DNA of 28,640 nucleotides from the NCBI GenBank assembly GCA_001247695.2, contig LGRX02034515.1, positions 43,068 through 71,707 of the forward strand, read 5' to 3'. This stretch comes from Cymbomonas tetramitiformis. Lineage: Eukaryota; Chlorophyta; Pyramimonadophyceae; Pyramimonadales; Pyramimonadaceae. The notes under the pieces are model-generated. The model worked only from the letters and a program-made list of their open reading frames with translations, had not been told where the DNA came from and did no database searches. Position numbers and translations under genes: made by a program. Below, piece after piece: positions 1 to 9,695 of the stretch. Every line of letters starts with the position of its first letter. The stretch's first letter is position 1.

Positions 1-227
1 GTCGAGCCTGTATCGAGACGTGGAGCTCGAGTACAGGCACACGTGCAGCGCACCTGAAACGTTCCTCAGGGGTCGAGCCCGTATCGAGACGTGGAGCTCG
101 AGTACAGGCACACGCGCAGCGCACCTGAAACGTTCCTCGGGGGTCGAGCCCGTATCGAGACGTGGAGCTCGAGTACAGGCACACGCGCAGCGCACCTGAA
201 ACGTTCCTCGGGGGTCGAGCCCGTATC
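1..227. repeat. 71-bp tandem repeat, about 3.2 copies
   Basis: Three near-identical 71-bp units start at 1, 72 and 143, and a partial fourth runs 214-227. Units start with GTCGAGCC and contain TGGAGCTCGAGTACAGG. The array continues off the left edge. Short reading frames through it are by-products of the repeat and I do not call them genes. The array ends inside the unit, where the 110-bp direct repeat at 224-333 begins. Confidence 0.95.
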
Positions 228-333
228 CCCGACCACCCGAGGCCTTCCAAAAGAGTCCCTGCGGAAGTGTCACACGCCATCCAGACCTCAGAAGGCTCTC
301 TATTGAAGGGCACCATAAAGCAAGCATTCAGTT
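224..333 (+). repeat. 110-bp direct repeat, copy A
   Basis: This segment recurs at 2837-2946 in the same orientation without gaps. I count three differences (GACCAC/GACGAC, CAGAAGG/CAAAAGG, CACCAT/CATCAT). It overlaps the last bases of the 71-bp array by the shared TATCCCC. The copies are 2,613 bp apart. It could be part of a dispersed repeat or the remaining ends of an unrecognised element. No TG...CA ends or coding potential are visible. Confidence 0.9.
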
Positions 334-2556
334 CCGAGTTCGCACGGAAGTGAAACATAGCAAGTACCTGTATTCATACACGGCGCCGAATACGCGCTCG
401 GGGATGTTGGAATCGCGCCGTTGGGGCCCGGAAGGCATCGGAACTCCGTTTGCGATCCTCTGCGCGTGAACTTGAGCTAACACGTCGCCGGCAGTGTGAT
501 GGTCGGCGGGCTCCCCGACCGCCGCCAAAACAGTTCCTGAAAGCTTCGGAAAGCCTTTCTTAGGACTACGGAGAAAACAGCCATGTGCGGATGAAGCTAA
601 AAGCAAGGGGCCGGCCTTGAACCTAAACCAGTGAACAACTTCGTCAGAAGAAACGTGTGTTATCGCACTGTTCGGAGTTCTATAATTGGACGCATTTGAA
701 TGGCGGTGTGGGGGAATAGTGTCAGCATTCCACGACGGATTTCAACTTGAATTCAACACTTTTAGCTGCTGTACGGTAGACCGTGTTGTGTGACGTTCGC
801 TCGGCACGGTGTGAGAAGCAAGACGCTAAGGTACCACGAATGTTGTGAACACATAACTTACTGAGGTCCGCTCAGGAAGCGGAGAGCGTGAAAATCCGAG
901 ACCGCCATGAAACAGGGCTCGCCGCACACCTGCCGGCCCCTCGATGACCATAGGCTGAATGTTAGGATCCTTTCCAAGTTTCGATGTAAGCTTGGCGACC
1001 GAGGGTGCCTCCCAAGGCTTCCTCCCGATTGCAGTACTACTGGAACCAGCGCCGGCGACACTTGGAGGAGCGTTTGGCACTCGTCCGGGCGGGCCTGTGG
1101 GTGGCCTGTTCAACAAACGCGTCCCAACGCCGCTTAAAGTGTGTAGCCGTCGCGAAAGCGAGGCGAAGATACGAAAGTGATTCGTGATTAGCGGCTAACG
1201 TTTTAACAATGAAAGTGTGCAAAGTAATAACACACGAGAAGATGCATTTTGATGGTCACCTGAAACTATTCTGCTCTTGGATAGGCCGCAAGGATGCCCT
1301 GGAAGACGTAGATAGTCGGGAAGATCGTCGCTGCGAAGCTCGCTCTCGAGTGACGGTTACCGACATGGCTATAAGGATGGGTCAGAAACGTAGCTATTGT
1401 TGCACAAATTCTGAGAAAGAAAAAGGTTGGCTAGTCGTTTTTGCTGAGGCGGGGAAAGTGCATGGTATTAGAGTTGGCAAGGCTTCAGAGCCATGTCGGA
1501 TAGGTTTCTAGAACGTTTGACTCACAACTGGCACAGCTGAAGGATAGAAACAGCCATAAGCATAAAATAGGATCTCTCGAAATAATTACACCGAACTGTC
1601 TTGAAGAGGAATCCAACGCTATTCAAAACTTGAAGTCAGCGTCGTTGTGTCATAATATTCTTATCGGTTAAACAGAGCTTCCGTGCCAGCACAAATTTCC
1701 ACCATGTTATCCAACTATGGCTAACCAACTTCGAGCTGGGAAGCGTGAAAGTAATTTGTAGAAGGAGTACCGAGCTCACAGAGGAGTAGAGCCTACCCGT
1801 ATCTGCCTATCTCTCGAACTATACAACTGGAAAACTCTCGGCTGCAAGCCAATTCGAATTCAATTGCTACCGATCCGACGAGACTTGAGACTGCCGTTTG
1901 TTAGTTATTAAGTATGGAAATGTACAGAAAAATAAAGAATCTTGAAAAAGTGAAAAATCGCGTCGCGATTCCATGTGCATGTGTAATTTATTAAATATGC
2001 AATTCGTGATGATGAGACAGCAACTGAGCATCTCTCGAACGGTAACGATCACGATTCAACTGCAAACTTGAACACTACTTGAACTAGAGCCCTCCCGAGG
2101 AAATCCGACCCCCTAGGCGTCGGGGGATGAGGAGGGGAGGGGTTCATGTCACTATCTCCCCCCCTCACGCCGAGCACCGAAAGTTCGGGTATCCGTACTT
2201 ATACCCGCACGTTACATGCCGCCACAGCGGACCACCGGAAATGAAATGAAATTAGAGCCGATCACATGTTCGAGAGAGGGAGATTGGCATGTCAATCGAA
2301 TCGTCCCGATTCCGCCGGACGACGAATCCCAATCCCACAAGCCGCTTGCGGCATCGTGTGCACATGATTGTAAGGTAAACTGTTGAGATCTGTGTTTCAT
2401 GAGCCCTAACAGGCAGGCCCATGACCCTAGACTGTAGCGTGTCCGTGTCATAGACCGTAGCGGGATAATATATCCAACACGCAAGGAAACACTAGATACC
2501 CGTATGTGTGAGAGAAGCAACCGTATGATATCTCATAGAACGATGAATACATCGAC
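334..2556. other. No recognisable gene
   Basis: About 2.2 kb with only short open frames (100 codons or fewer) that overlap on both strands and show no domain or motif I recognise. The longest are near 1209-1511 (+), 826-1116 (-) and 2212-2520 (-). A C-rich/G-rich stretch around 2105-2165 could form a local hairpin. The sequence TATATCCAACA at 2469-2479 resembles the end of the candidate LTR at 2557-2738 but has no primer-binding site after it. Confidence 0.6.
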
Positions 2557-2738
2557 TGCTGGAACAGTCACACCGCTTGCTTTGTGACTCTTCCTATAGT
2601 AGTGTGTATGACTGTCACCCGAACCCGAACCCTAACTGTTTCTGCCCGTTATATCGGGTTAACTTATCAACTTTATTACATTCTGAGAAAACTTATCACT
2701 GAGTGAATATATCCCGAGTCCTAGGGGTATATCCAACA
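2557..2738 (+). mobile_element. Candidate copia-type LTR (about 182 bp)
   Basis: The segment starts TGCTGGA and ends TCCAACA, an imperfect terminal inverted repeat (one mismatch) with the TG...CA ends usual for LTRs. The next 12 bases match a known kind of copia primer-binding site, which is the main reason for the call. No gag, protease, reverse transcriptase or second LTR is seen, so this would be a remnant. The left end is the weaker boundary. A chance match is possible. Confidence 0.45.
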
Positions 2739-2750
2739 GGTTATGGGCCC
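2739..2750 (+). promoter_or_regulatory. Candidate primer-binding site (half tRNA-iMet type)
   Basis: GGTTATGGGCCC follows directly after the TCCAACA end of the candidate LTR. It is complementary to the anticodon stem-loop of eukaryotic initiator tRNA-Met (GGGCCCATAACC, anticodon CAT). Drosophila copia and yeast Ty5 are known to prime from this internal tRNA region rather than the 3' end. The match and its position are seen; use in reverse transcription is inferred. Confidence 0.45.
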
Positions 2751-2836
2751 ACCACGCTTCCACTGCGCTTCTCAGGCTAGCTAAGCACTGAGAATGCCAC
2801 TAGGCGCCCCGTTACCCCTCCCCAGCTCGCCAGAAG

Positions 2837-2946
2837 TATCCCCGACGACCCGAGGCCTTCCAAAAGAGTCCCTGCGGAAGTGTCACACGCCATCCAGACC
2901 TCAAAAGGCTCTCTATTGAAGGGCATCATAAAGCAAGCATTCAGTT
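2837..2946 (+). repeat. 110-bp direct repeat, copy B
   Basis: Second copy of the segment at 224-333, same orientation, three mismatches. It lies about 86 bp downstream of the candidate primer-binding site, so it could lie in the leader of a copia-like element or be an independent insertion. Neither copy has an obvious target-site duplication. Confidence 0.9.
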
Positions 2947-3094
2947 TATCATTTAATGACAACATATCAACAATAACTAGCTTGCGAGCTGGTTAGCGAG
3001 CAATGCAAGGCGGGCATGGGATGCAGGTACGGCGGTGATAGCAACAATCGCGGTATCGACTGGAGCAATGTTGCCATATATAACCGTAGGTACT

Positions 3095-3211
3095 CACTAC
3101 ATAAGAGGCGTTCCGAAATACTGGGAAATCGTGGCAAAATACAGAAGATACTTAAGGAATACATATGTATTTTATAAGGATGTACCCCCACTACACGCCT
3201 CTTATGTAGTG
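3095..3211. repeat. Perfect 16-bp inverted repeat, span 117 bp
   Basis: CACTACATAAGAGGCG at 3095-3110 is exactly inverted at 3196-3211. The enclosed 85 bp are A/T-rich. The core CCTCTTATGTAGT appears a third time at 3547-3559, at the inner edge of the 21-bp minisatellite, in the same orientation as the 3196-3211 arm. The pair could be a tiny MITE. Alternatively 3095-3110 and 3547-3559 could be the ends of a larger element that contains the minisatellite. Confidence 0.75.
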
Positions 3212-3255
3212 ATGCTTCCCATCCGCTTCGGTGGTCACCCTCGACAACGACCCAC

Positions 3256-3547
3256 GCTGGTCGCATGCCACAAGAGCCTGGTTGCACGCCTATAACGAGT
3301 GGCTGCATACTACAGAGGCCTGGTTGCATGCCACTGGCGATGGGCTGCATGTACCTCGGGCCAGGTTGCATGCTACCAGCGATGGGTTGCATGTACTAGA
3401 TACCAGGCTGCATGTACCCGAGGTCAGGTTGCATGTATCAGAGGCCAGGTTGCATGCTACCAACGGTGGGTTGCATCGATACCTGGGTCCAGGTTGCATG
3501 TACCTGAAGTCAGGTTGCATGTATCAGAGGCCAGGTTGCATGCTACC
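3256..3547 (+). repeat. 21-bp minisatellite, left array; left arm of a 292-bp inverted duplication
   Basis: About fourteen 21-bp units, each starting GGTTGCATG or close to it, with at least three alternating variants. Because 21 is a multiple of three and the units lack stops, several frames on both strands stay open. I regard those frames as artefacts. The whole segment aligns without gaps to the reverse complement of 5403-5694, including the order of variant units and the single irregular unit containing ATCGAT (3475-3480 against 5470-5475). The two arrays are therefore copies of one array. Confidence 0.9.
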
Positions 3548-3968
3548 CTCTTATGTAGTAGCATCTCACAAAGGGCCCCGGCCCTGCGGGGGCACCACCG
3601 GCCCAGGGGCCGGAGCACCCCTGGGGTTTTTCACTTCGTCACCACCACCGCCCACTCCGCCTCCATCTCCATCGTGCATCAGCTCCACGACCTGCTGATG
3701 TTTTTTCCGACGCTGGTGGCAGACATGTTCACATTAGTGCCTTGTCACCCATGCTTCCATGCTTTGTGGAATGCTTCCTGCCTTTGCAGACTGTCATGTA
3801 TGAGGGGAACATACTCGAGTAGATCGTTCCGAAGGCGTTGCCTTACTCATCGACGTAAATGTTTTATTATTATTCATCTCACAAACTTACTCTCCACTGA
3901 TCCAGTTCCACCGAACAAAACTAAGATTCTTACTAGCCGAGTCTGCCTTTCGTCCAGGTCAGTAATCG
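3548..3968. other. Spacer between array and integrase fragment; no gene
   Basis: This stretch follows the end of the decayed polyprotein on the minus strand and may hold 3' untranslated sequence of that element. It includes a GC-rich segment around 3573-3630 with a 6-bp stem (CCGGCC at 3598-3603, GGCCGG at 3608-3613). No LTR ends were identified. Open frames here are short or are extensions of the repeat frames. Confidence 0.5.
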
Positions 3969-5274
3969 TCACCAGCTCTTCGCGTTCTCCAAGGTCTCCA
4001 CTCGTTCCCATGGTAGGCAGAAGTTCTCGGGGTTGGGCTCCACATCCGAGACGTCACACGGGTATTGCATTCGCTGTGATAGAGTGACACCAAGGTGGGC
4101 TGACTTCGGCTGCTGCTGCTGACGATGTTGCCGACCTCGATCAACATACTGTAACATATCCGCCTGCATACCCAGTCGTCGTGCCTCACACTCCTTGAGC
4201 TGTTGATTCTCTCCGCCTTGGTCGTGGGTTCCATCTTGTCTCTGGTGCGCCATTGGTCGTGGGTCGCAGAGTAACCTGTCCAACGAACTTTCCACTCCTC
4301 CACTAACTTACCCTTAACCATGCTTACCCGATACTCCAGAATTTCGTTCACGTGTACCTCTGCTTGTCCATCCACCATCACCGGGTCGGGTATGGGTGGT
4401 CGTGCACGAGATGCAAACTCATCCGTACCGGAGACATATGGCTTCAAGCGATACTTTGCAAATACGTCGTGGATGCGCCAGTGTGGCGGTAGGGCCAACC
4501 GATAGGCTACTGGTGCCCCGCGATCCGCCTCCGCCAACTGTCTCCGCCTGCAAATAACTGTAGAAGCACTCCATCACTGGGACAGGTCCATGCCATCGCT
4601 TAACGAGCTTCGGACACAGCGCACGGTCCATCACCTTTTCCGTAAGATGGCGGGCCTCGATCCACAATAGATCCCCCACTGCATACCTCTGCTGCTTGTG
4701 CCGTCGGTCGAACTGCTCCCGTTGGCGCTGCTGAGCCAGCTCCAGCCGGCTACGCGCGTCCCGCAGCTGCGACGAAAATTTGACGGCCATCTCGTGGGCG
4801 GTATCCCCCCCCCCCCTTTTCGTCGCGCCGAGGCAGGGAGAGTCGTAGCCTCCAAGAAGAGGTCCAGCTGAGATAGTGGTGACGTCCCATAGCAGAGCTC
4901 AAAGGGCGTGAACCCGGTGACGTCACTGCGTGAGTCGTTGATGGTGAACTCCACATTCCGTCATGTAGAGGTCCCAGTCATCAGGATTGGCACCCACAAA
5001 GGAGCGCAACATGTCCTCTACCACCCGATTAGTGTGCTCCGCCTGTCCGTCTGAGCGGGGATTATACGTACGGAGTGGTGGAGGCTACACGCACCCCCAT
5101 GAGCCGCATCAGCTCCCGCCAGAACGAGTCCTGGAACCTAGGGTCACGGCCGCACACAATTTTCATGGGGGCTCCATGTTGTCTCCAGACAACGTCGAAG
5201 TAGATGCGTGCCACTGTCTGGGCCGAGCTGTCCCCAAAGTTCATGGGCACCAGGTGAACCATTTTGCTCTGTCC
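3969..5274 (-). pseudogene. Decayed Ty3/gypsy chromovirus integrase and chromodomain, fragment 1
   Basis: Read from 5274 downwards, the fragment starts inside the integrase catalytic core at SKMVHLVP (about 5262). It continues through VARIYFDVVWRQHG and the RDPRF...FWREL region, then the DGQAEHTNR motif (about 5035), NDSRSDVTGFTPFELCYG, the YAVGDLLW segment (about 4675) and a C-terminal chromodomain at about 4357-4232 (EYRV, VRWTGY, QWRTRD). Reading frame is lost after TTPY, again near 4955, at a run of 12 C (4805-4816), near 4540, and after the chromodomain. The second catalytic aspartate is replaced by glycine (IVCGRDPRF). The first catalytic aspartate and all upstream pol are missing, because homology stops where the 21-bp array begins. 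It is a relic and cannot encode an active integrase. Confidence 0.85.
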
Positions 5275-5872
5275 TCTAGTACATGCAACCCGGCACCGGC
5301 AGCATGCGACCTGACCTCTGGTACATGCAACCCATCGCTGGTAGCATGCAACCTGGTCTCTGATACATGTAACCTGGCCCCAGGTACATGCAACCCACCG
5401 TTGGTAGCATGCAACCTGGCCTCTGATACATGCGACCTGACCTCAGGTACATGCAACCTGGACCCAGGTATCGATGCAACCCACCGTTGGTAGCATGCAA
5501 CCTGGCCTCTGATACATGCAACCTGACCTCAGGTACATGCAGCCTGGTATCTAGTGCATGCAACCCATCGCTGGTAGCATGCAACCTGGCCCGAGGTACA
5601 TGCAACCCATCGCCAGTGGCATGCAACCAGGCCTCTGTAGCATTCAACCACTCATTGTAGGCGTGCAACCAGGCTCCTGTGGCATGCAACCACTCATCGT
5701 AGGCATGCAACAAGGTCCCCTGTAGCATGCAACCACTCGTCGGTAGCATGCAACCAGATCCCTGGGGCATGCACCCACTCGTTGTAGGCACGCAACCAGG
5801 CCCCCTGTAGCATGAAATCACTCGCCGGCAGCATGCAACCAGATCCCTGTGGCATGCAACCGCTCTGCTCGT
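5275..5872 (-). repeat. 21-bp minisatellite, right array; contains the inverted arm 5403-5694
   Basis: About 28 units of the same 21-bp repeat as at 3256-3547, in the opposite orientation. The core of most units is a near-palindrome, GGTAGCATGCAACC. Positions 5403-5694 are the gapless inverted partner of 3256-3547. Units at 5275-5402 and 5695-5872 have no counterpart on the left. The array directly abuts the truncated integrase core. Long frames through it on both strands, rich in Cys and Asn on one strand, follow from the 21-bp period and are not called genes. Confidence 0.9.
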
Positions 5873-8009
5873 ACCTCCCGGTACATGGATTGGTGCATGT
5901 CAACGATGCAAAACTAGTCTTTGTTGTAGGGTCATTATGTTCGGATGTCCGCACCTGTGTTGCATGGAAAGTCAAAACATTCAAAATAATCATCAGCACT
6001 TTAGTATAACGACGAATAATGAATGTAAAACATGATTCACGATGCCACACCACCAAGTGATATGCTCGAAATGTTGATGATGATATGCGACGCCGTTGTG
6101 AATCTGAATTGCACCGTAATCTCGTCAATCTATCCGGCAACCGCGTGGGAACAATCGCGATGTGACGCTCGTAATGCGCGTGGGGTGACGAGAAATTTCG
6201 CCTTATCTAATTCTGGTGATCCCCCATGATGCATCACACGCAAACGTATTCGTCCAAAAAATCGTCAACAGAATTCGCAGATAGTTGTAATATCGTTGTA
6301 ATTAGGATGTCATTAGGCGTGCCGGTGATCTGTTAAAAAGTATGATCGCGGATTTCTGCGCTGCATATTTCTATGCAACTCCGTGCAAGCGAATGGGCGT
6401 CTGTAAAGCAAGCGCGTTGTATGAGCAACATTCGGCCCAAACGTATCTGATCCCCGTACGCAATAGGGACAATCGCTAGGGAACTGTTGAACGCTTATAG
6501 AAAGTTGAAATTTGATAAAATGACGTGAATGTTGATGGAGGGAAGTCATTTGGCCTTTGTACTTTTATTTCTAGCGTGCGTTAGCGCCTAGCCCAAAGCA
6601 GGGGCTCTTCGCGCTATGCCACGCAAAGGCTCGGCGAACGCTCGGAAGTCACTTGGGATTTGCTTGGCGGTCATAAGTATCAAGCATGATGACTTCCTCA
6701 TCATATGATGGGGAAGATAGTGCCCTGTGGAATCAGCGCTGAGTGGCGCCGTGTTCTTCGTTAGGGTAGGTACCATCGATTCACTAAGATGAATTAGGTC
6801 ATGTGCGAGTGATATATAAGGTGTGGTGTGTGGACGTTGCGCTCGGGTTGGGTGGTCAAATGCGTGGGGGAGTCTGAGTTTCCCTGCGGGGCTGAGGGGT
6901 GCGAAATGAGGACTTGGCTATCTCGGGCAGGTGCGGCGGAAGGGGCTCAGAACAGTCGTTGAATTTGAGTCGAGCGAGGTGATGTTGACATATTTTGACA
7001 TATTTTTTAGCGTAGAATCTGAATATCAACTTCATTTGCCCACCCAATGAAGGGTTGAGGTCGTAAGGGGAGCGGAAGCGAAGGGGAGTGAAGGCAGGGT
7101 GAGGTAGTGAAATTTGTTGAAATCATGCTTGTTAGGCCCAGGCTAGGTCCAAGCCACGCCCAGGTCAAGCCCTTAATAGCAGCCATGCGTTGGCTCTCGT
7201 CCGCGAGCTACTTTTGATGAGGTAGCGAACGTCCACACATGATCTGCCCAAGCTACTTGCCAGTGACAGAGTATGCAGATTCGACAAGCGATAGCTCATC
7301 AAATAGAAACGAGATCCGTATTTATATCAAGCTTGTAAATCTTTTTGAAAACGTTCCACTGGTGATTTATCTCGGCGAGAAACTATTGTGTAAACTCCGG
7401 TTTGACTAACGGTATCATGCGGGCCCGAATGAAGAGAGGCATCGATATATCTTGAAATTTGCTGAAAGTGGTCTCGGTCACCCGTTACACTTTCCCATGG
7501 GGAACTCAACCAAGAAAAGGCCTTTTTTGAAGTGCAGAAAATCACACAGCACTTAGAGCGGAAATGTGACTCGCAATGCGTTGACGTTTGGGCAAAGCTC
7601 CAAAGCGAGCAAACCTGCGCGTTTTCTCTCATCGAAGGGAGCGGGGACACATAATGTCTCTCACCACCCATCAACACGTTCTAGCGCGTTGTTCTGTCGA
7701 TGTGGCCGTCAGACCAAGAGACATTGGTTGATTCTTATGCTTTTTCGCGATTGTCACTGTATTATCATGTTATGGCTTCGACGTTGCCACCTCGACACCA
7801 AGCATCTGTAAATATTTTCGTGTTGTTTCTTCACCGCACTATCACAAGTCGCGCTTTTCGTTTAGGTAATTTTTATAGCTTATTTACAGGTCCCTGAGCA
7901 CTGCGTCCGGTATTGTTTCTCGCAGACTCAGCTCTCGAATCAACCTTCCCCAGTTTTACAGCGCCTCTCAGTCGTTGAACGGTAGAACGTACAGAGAGGC
8001 TCCGGATCC
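5873..8009. other. No recognisable gene
   Basis: About 2.1 kb of A/T-richer DNA with only short unrelated frames (116 codons or fewer). Minor patterns: TGACATATTTT twice in succession near 6988-7009, and a Gly/Pro-codon-like stretch near 7131-7180. No RNA gene or transposon ends were seen. Confidence 0.55.
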
Positions 8010-9085
8010 TTCTCAGGTTTGCTCTCCCTTTTCGCGTGTAACCTGATCACGCAGTTCGATGCACTCCACGGCCATCTCCTTGCGAACGCTCACATCCACA
8101 AGGATAGGTGGGATCTCCATGCTTCTACTCCCCAAAAAGTTGTCGTCAGCGGACTCCACCGGGGTGAGTCTATCCACGGTGAAGACGTCGTGCACTGTCA
8201 ATTGCGGGGGTAGTCGTAGTCGATATGCAACTACAGCCCCCACTGTTATGAGGGGCAAGCACCATTTGCCGATAATTGTGGAAAGCTTCCAACACCTCCA
8301 CAAGTCCTAAGCGTTTCTTTAACAGCTTCTTGTGCAGGCCACGATCCCCAGGCTGAGTGAGGTGGGCGGAATCCACCCACACCCTGTCCCCTACTGCGTA
8401 GCGGCGAGCCGCCGATGACGAGCATCATATTGGGCCACCTGTTGCTGTTGGGCCACCAAGAGCTTGTCCCCTGCCAGTTGCAGTTGCAGATGGAACTGCC
8501 GTGAGGTCTCGTGGGATGTGCCTTTCTTCAGTGCGTCTCTCCCCTCCCCCATGGCACGTTCCCTACGAGCAGCCAAGGCGGTCTCCACGAAAAAGTCGAG
8601 CTGTGATGCTGGGGCATGCCCATAACACAGCTCAAAGGAGGTGAAACCAGTCACAATAGACCTGGAGTCGTTGATGGCGTACTCCACCGGCGCGTGCACC
8701 ACAAATCCCAATCTTGCTGGTTCTCGTCCACCTCCGCTTACAACATGCGCTCGGCCGTGTGATTCGTGTGCTCTGCTTGGCCATCGCCTTGCGGGTGTTA
8801 CGGAATAGTGGACGCCACTTGCACCCTAATGTGGCGATGCAATTCCAAATGAATCGTGAAGGCATCTCGAAAGCGTGAGTCACGGTCACACACGATTTTC
8901 GTGGGAGCGCCATGCAGTCGCCAGACGTGGTCAAAGTACATACGGGCGACTTGCTCAACAGAGCTGTCCGAGTACAACATGGGTACCACGTGAACCATTT
9001 TGGACATCTTGTCCGTGAATGTGGCGAAGGCATCGTACCCACGCCATGTGCGCGGCAGACCATATTCCGAATATGCGAAGCTTCT
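8010..9085 (-). pseudogene. Decayed Ty3/gypsy chromovirus integrase, fragment 2
   Basis: Read from about 9085 downwards: GLPRTWRGYDAFATFTDKM with the first catalytic Asp in TDKM (about 9010), SKMVHVVP, ARMYFDHVWRLHGAP, and IVCDRDSRF, which keeps the second catalytic Asp lost in fragment 1. Then ASTIP followed by a stop where chromoviruses have Tyr before HPQ, the motif HPQGDGQAEHTN, a short frame excursion, NDSRSIVTGFTSFELCYG (about 8675), and a tether segment with VAYRLRLPPQLTVHDVF (about 8225). The chromodomain itself is not preserved; coding similarity fades near 8015. It is clearly related to fragment 1 but diverged, lies in the same orientation, and starts at a similar place in pol. No LTRs, RNase H or reverse transcriptase are nearby. 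Confidence 0.85.
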
Positions 9086-9695
9086 TTCACAACCGATTTG
9101 CTATTTTTTGTTGTCTGACCTGAAAAGCATGGTCGGTTCATGTTTATTACCCGACATTCAAACTTTCTCAATCCGGTCGCATATTCCCTAACAACGACGC
9201 TGACCAAACACGCTTAATTATTACAGTCTCTAACTGGCCTTAACGAGGTTCCTCATCTAAATTTGTAGCCTATTGACCCCGTAGTCGTACAGTACAGCAC
9301 ACTAAGATTCAGCAGTGCCGATTAAATCCCAGACTTGACATAAAATCAATACCACTCCTTATCATTGACGCTCTCATTTTCAGTTCCCCGAGGACAGGGG
9401 AGATATTCTCACATACGACGATCGGCACCCGATTGACTTGATTTGGGAGCATTTCGGTGCGGTCAGAGATGCATGTCACTTGCTCACATGTGCACTCGGA
9501 ACGTGAAGATGCGCGCTACTGGTGCGTGATACCTGTGCAGGAATCAACCATTTGCTTATGCCGAAACCTAGATTAACGAGTAAAAGTCAACGAACTAGTC
9601 ACTGCTGTCATTACTTCCACTGTAGTCATTATTATTCCACTGCAGTATTAGCCACTGTACCTCTACTATAGTCATTATTTCCAACAGAAACTCGA
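9086..9695. other. Intergenic stretch / 3' flank of the large gene
   Basis: No gene seen. Between 9592 and 9690 a loose repeat of TCATTA.TTCCACTG-like segments occurs just beyond the stop codon of the minus-strand gene, so this is its likely 3' untranslated region. A TGTAA, the green-algal polyadenylation signal, overlaps the stop codon itself, too early to be the functional signal; I did not identify a certain one. Confidence 0.4.

Noticed and set aside
2619..2637. CCCGAACCCGAACCCTAAC, telomere-like
   Set aside because: Only about three degenerate units inside the candidate LTR; not an interstitial telomere array.
3299..4087. 262-codon plus-strand frame
   Set aside because: The first part is the 21-bp minisatellite read in an open frame, and the rest is antisense to the integrase relic and its flank. 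No domain.
5276..5821. 181-codon minus-strand Cys/Gly-rich repeat frame
   Set aside because: It follows from a stop-free 21-bp repeat; frames on the other strand are equally open and no gene signals surround it.
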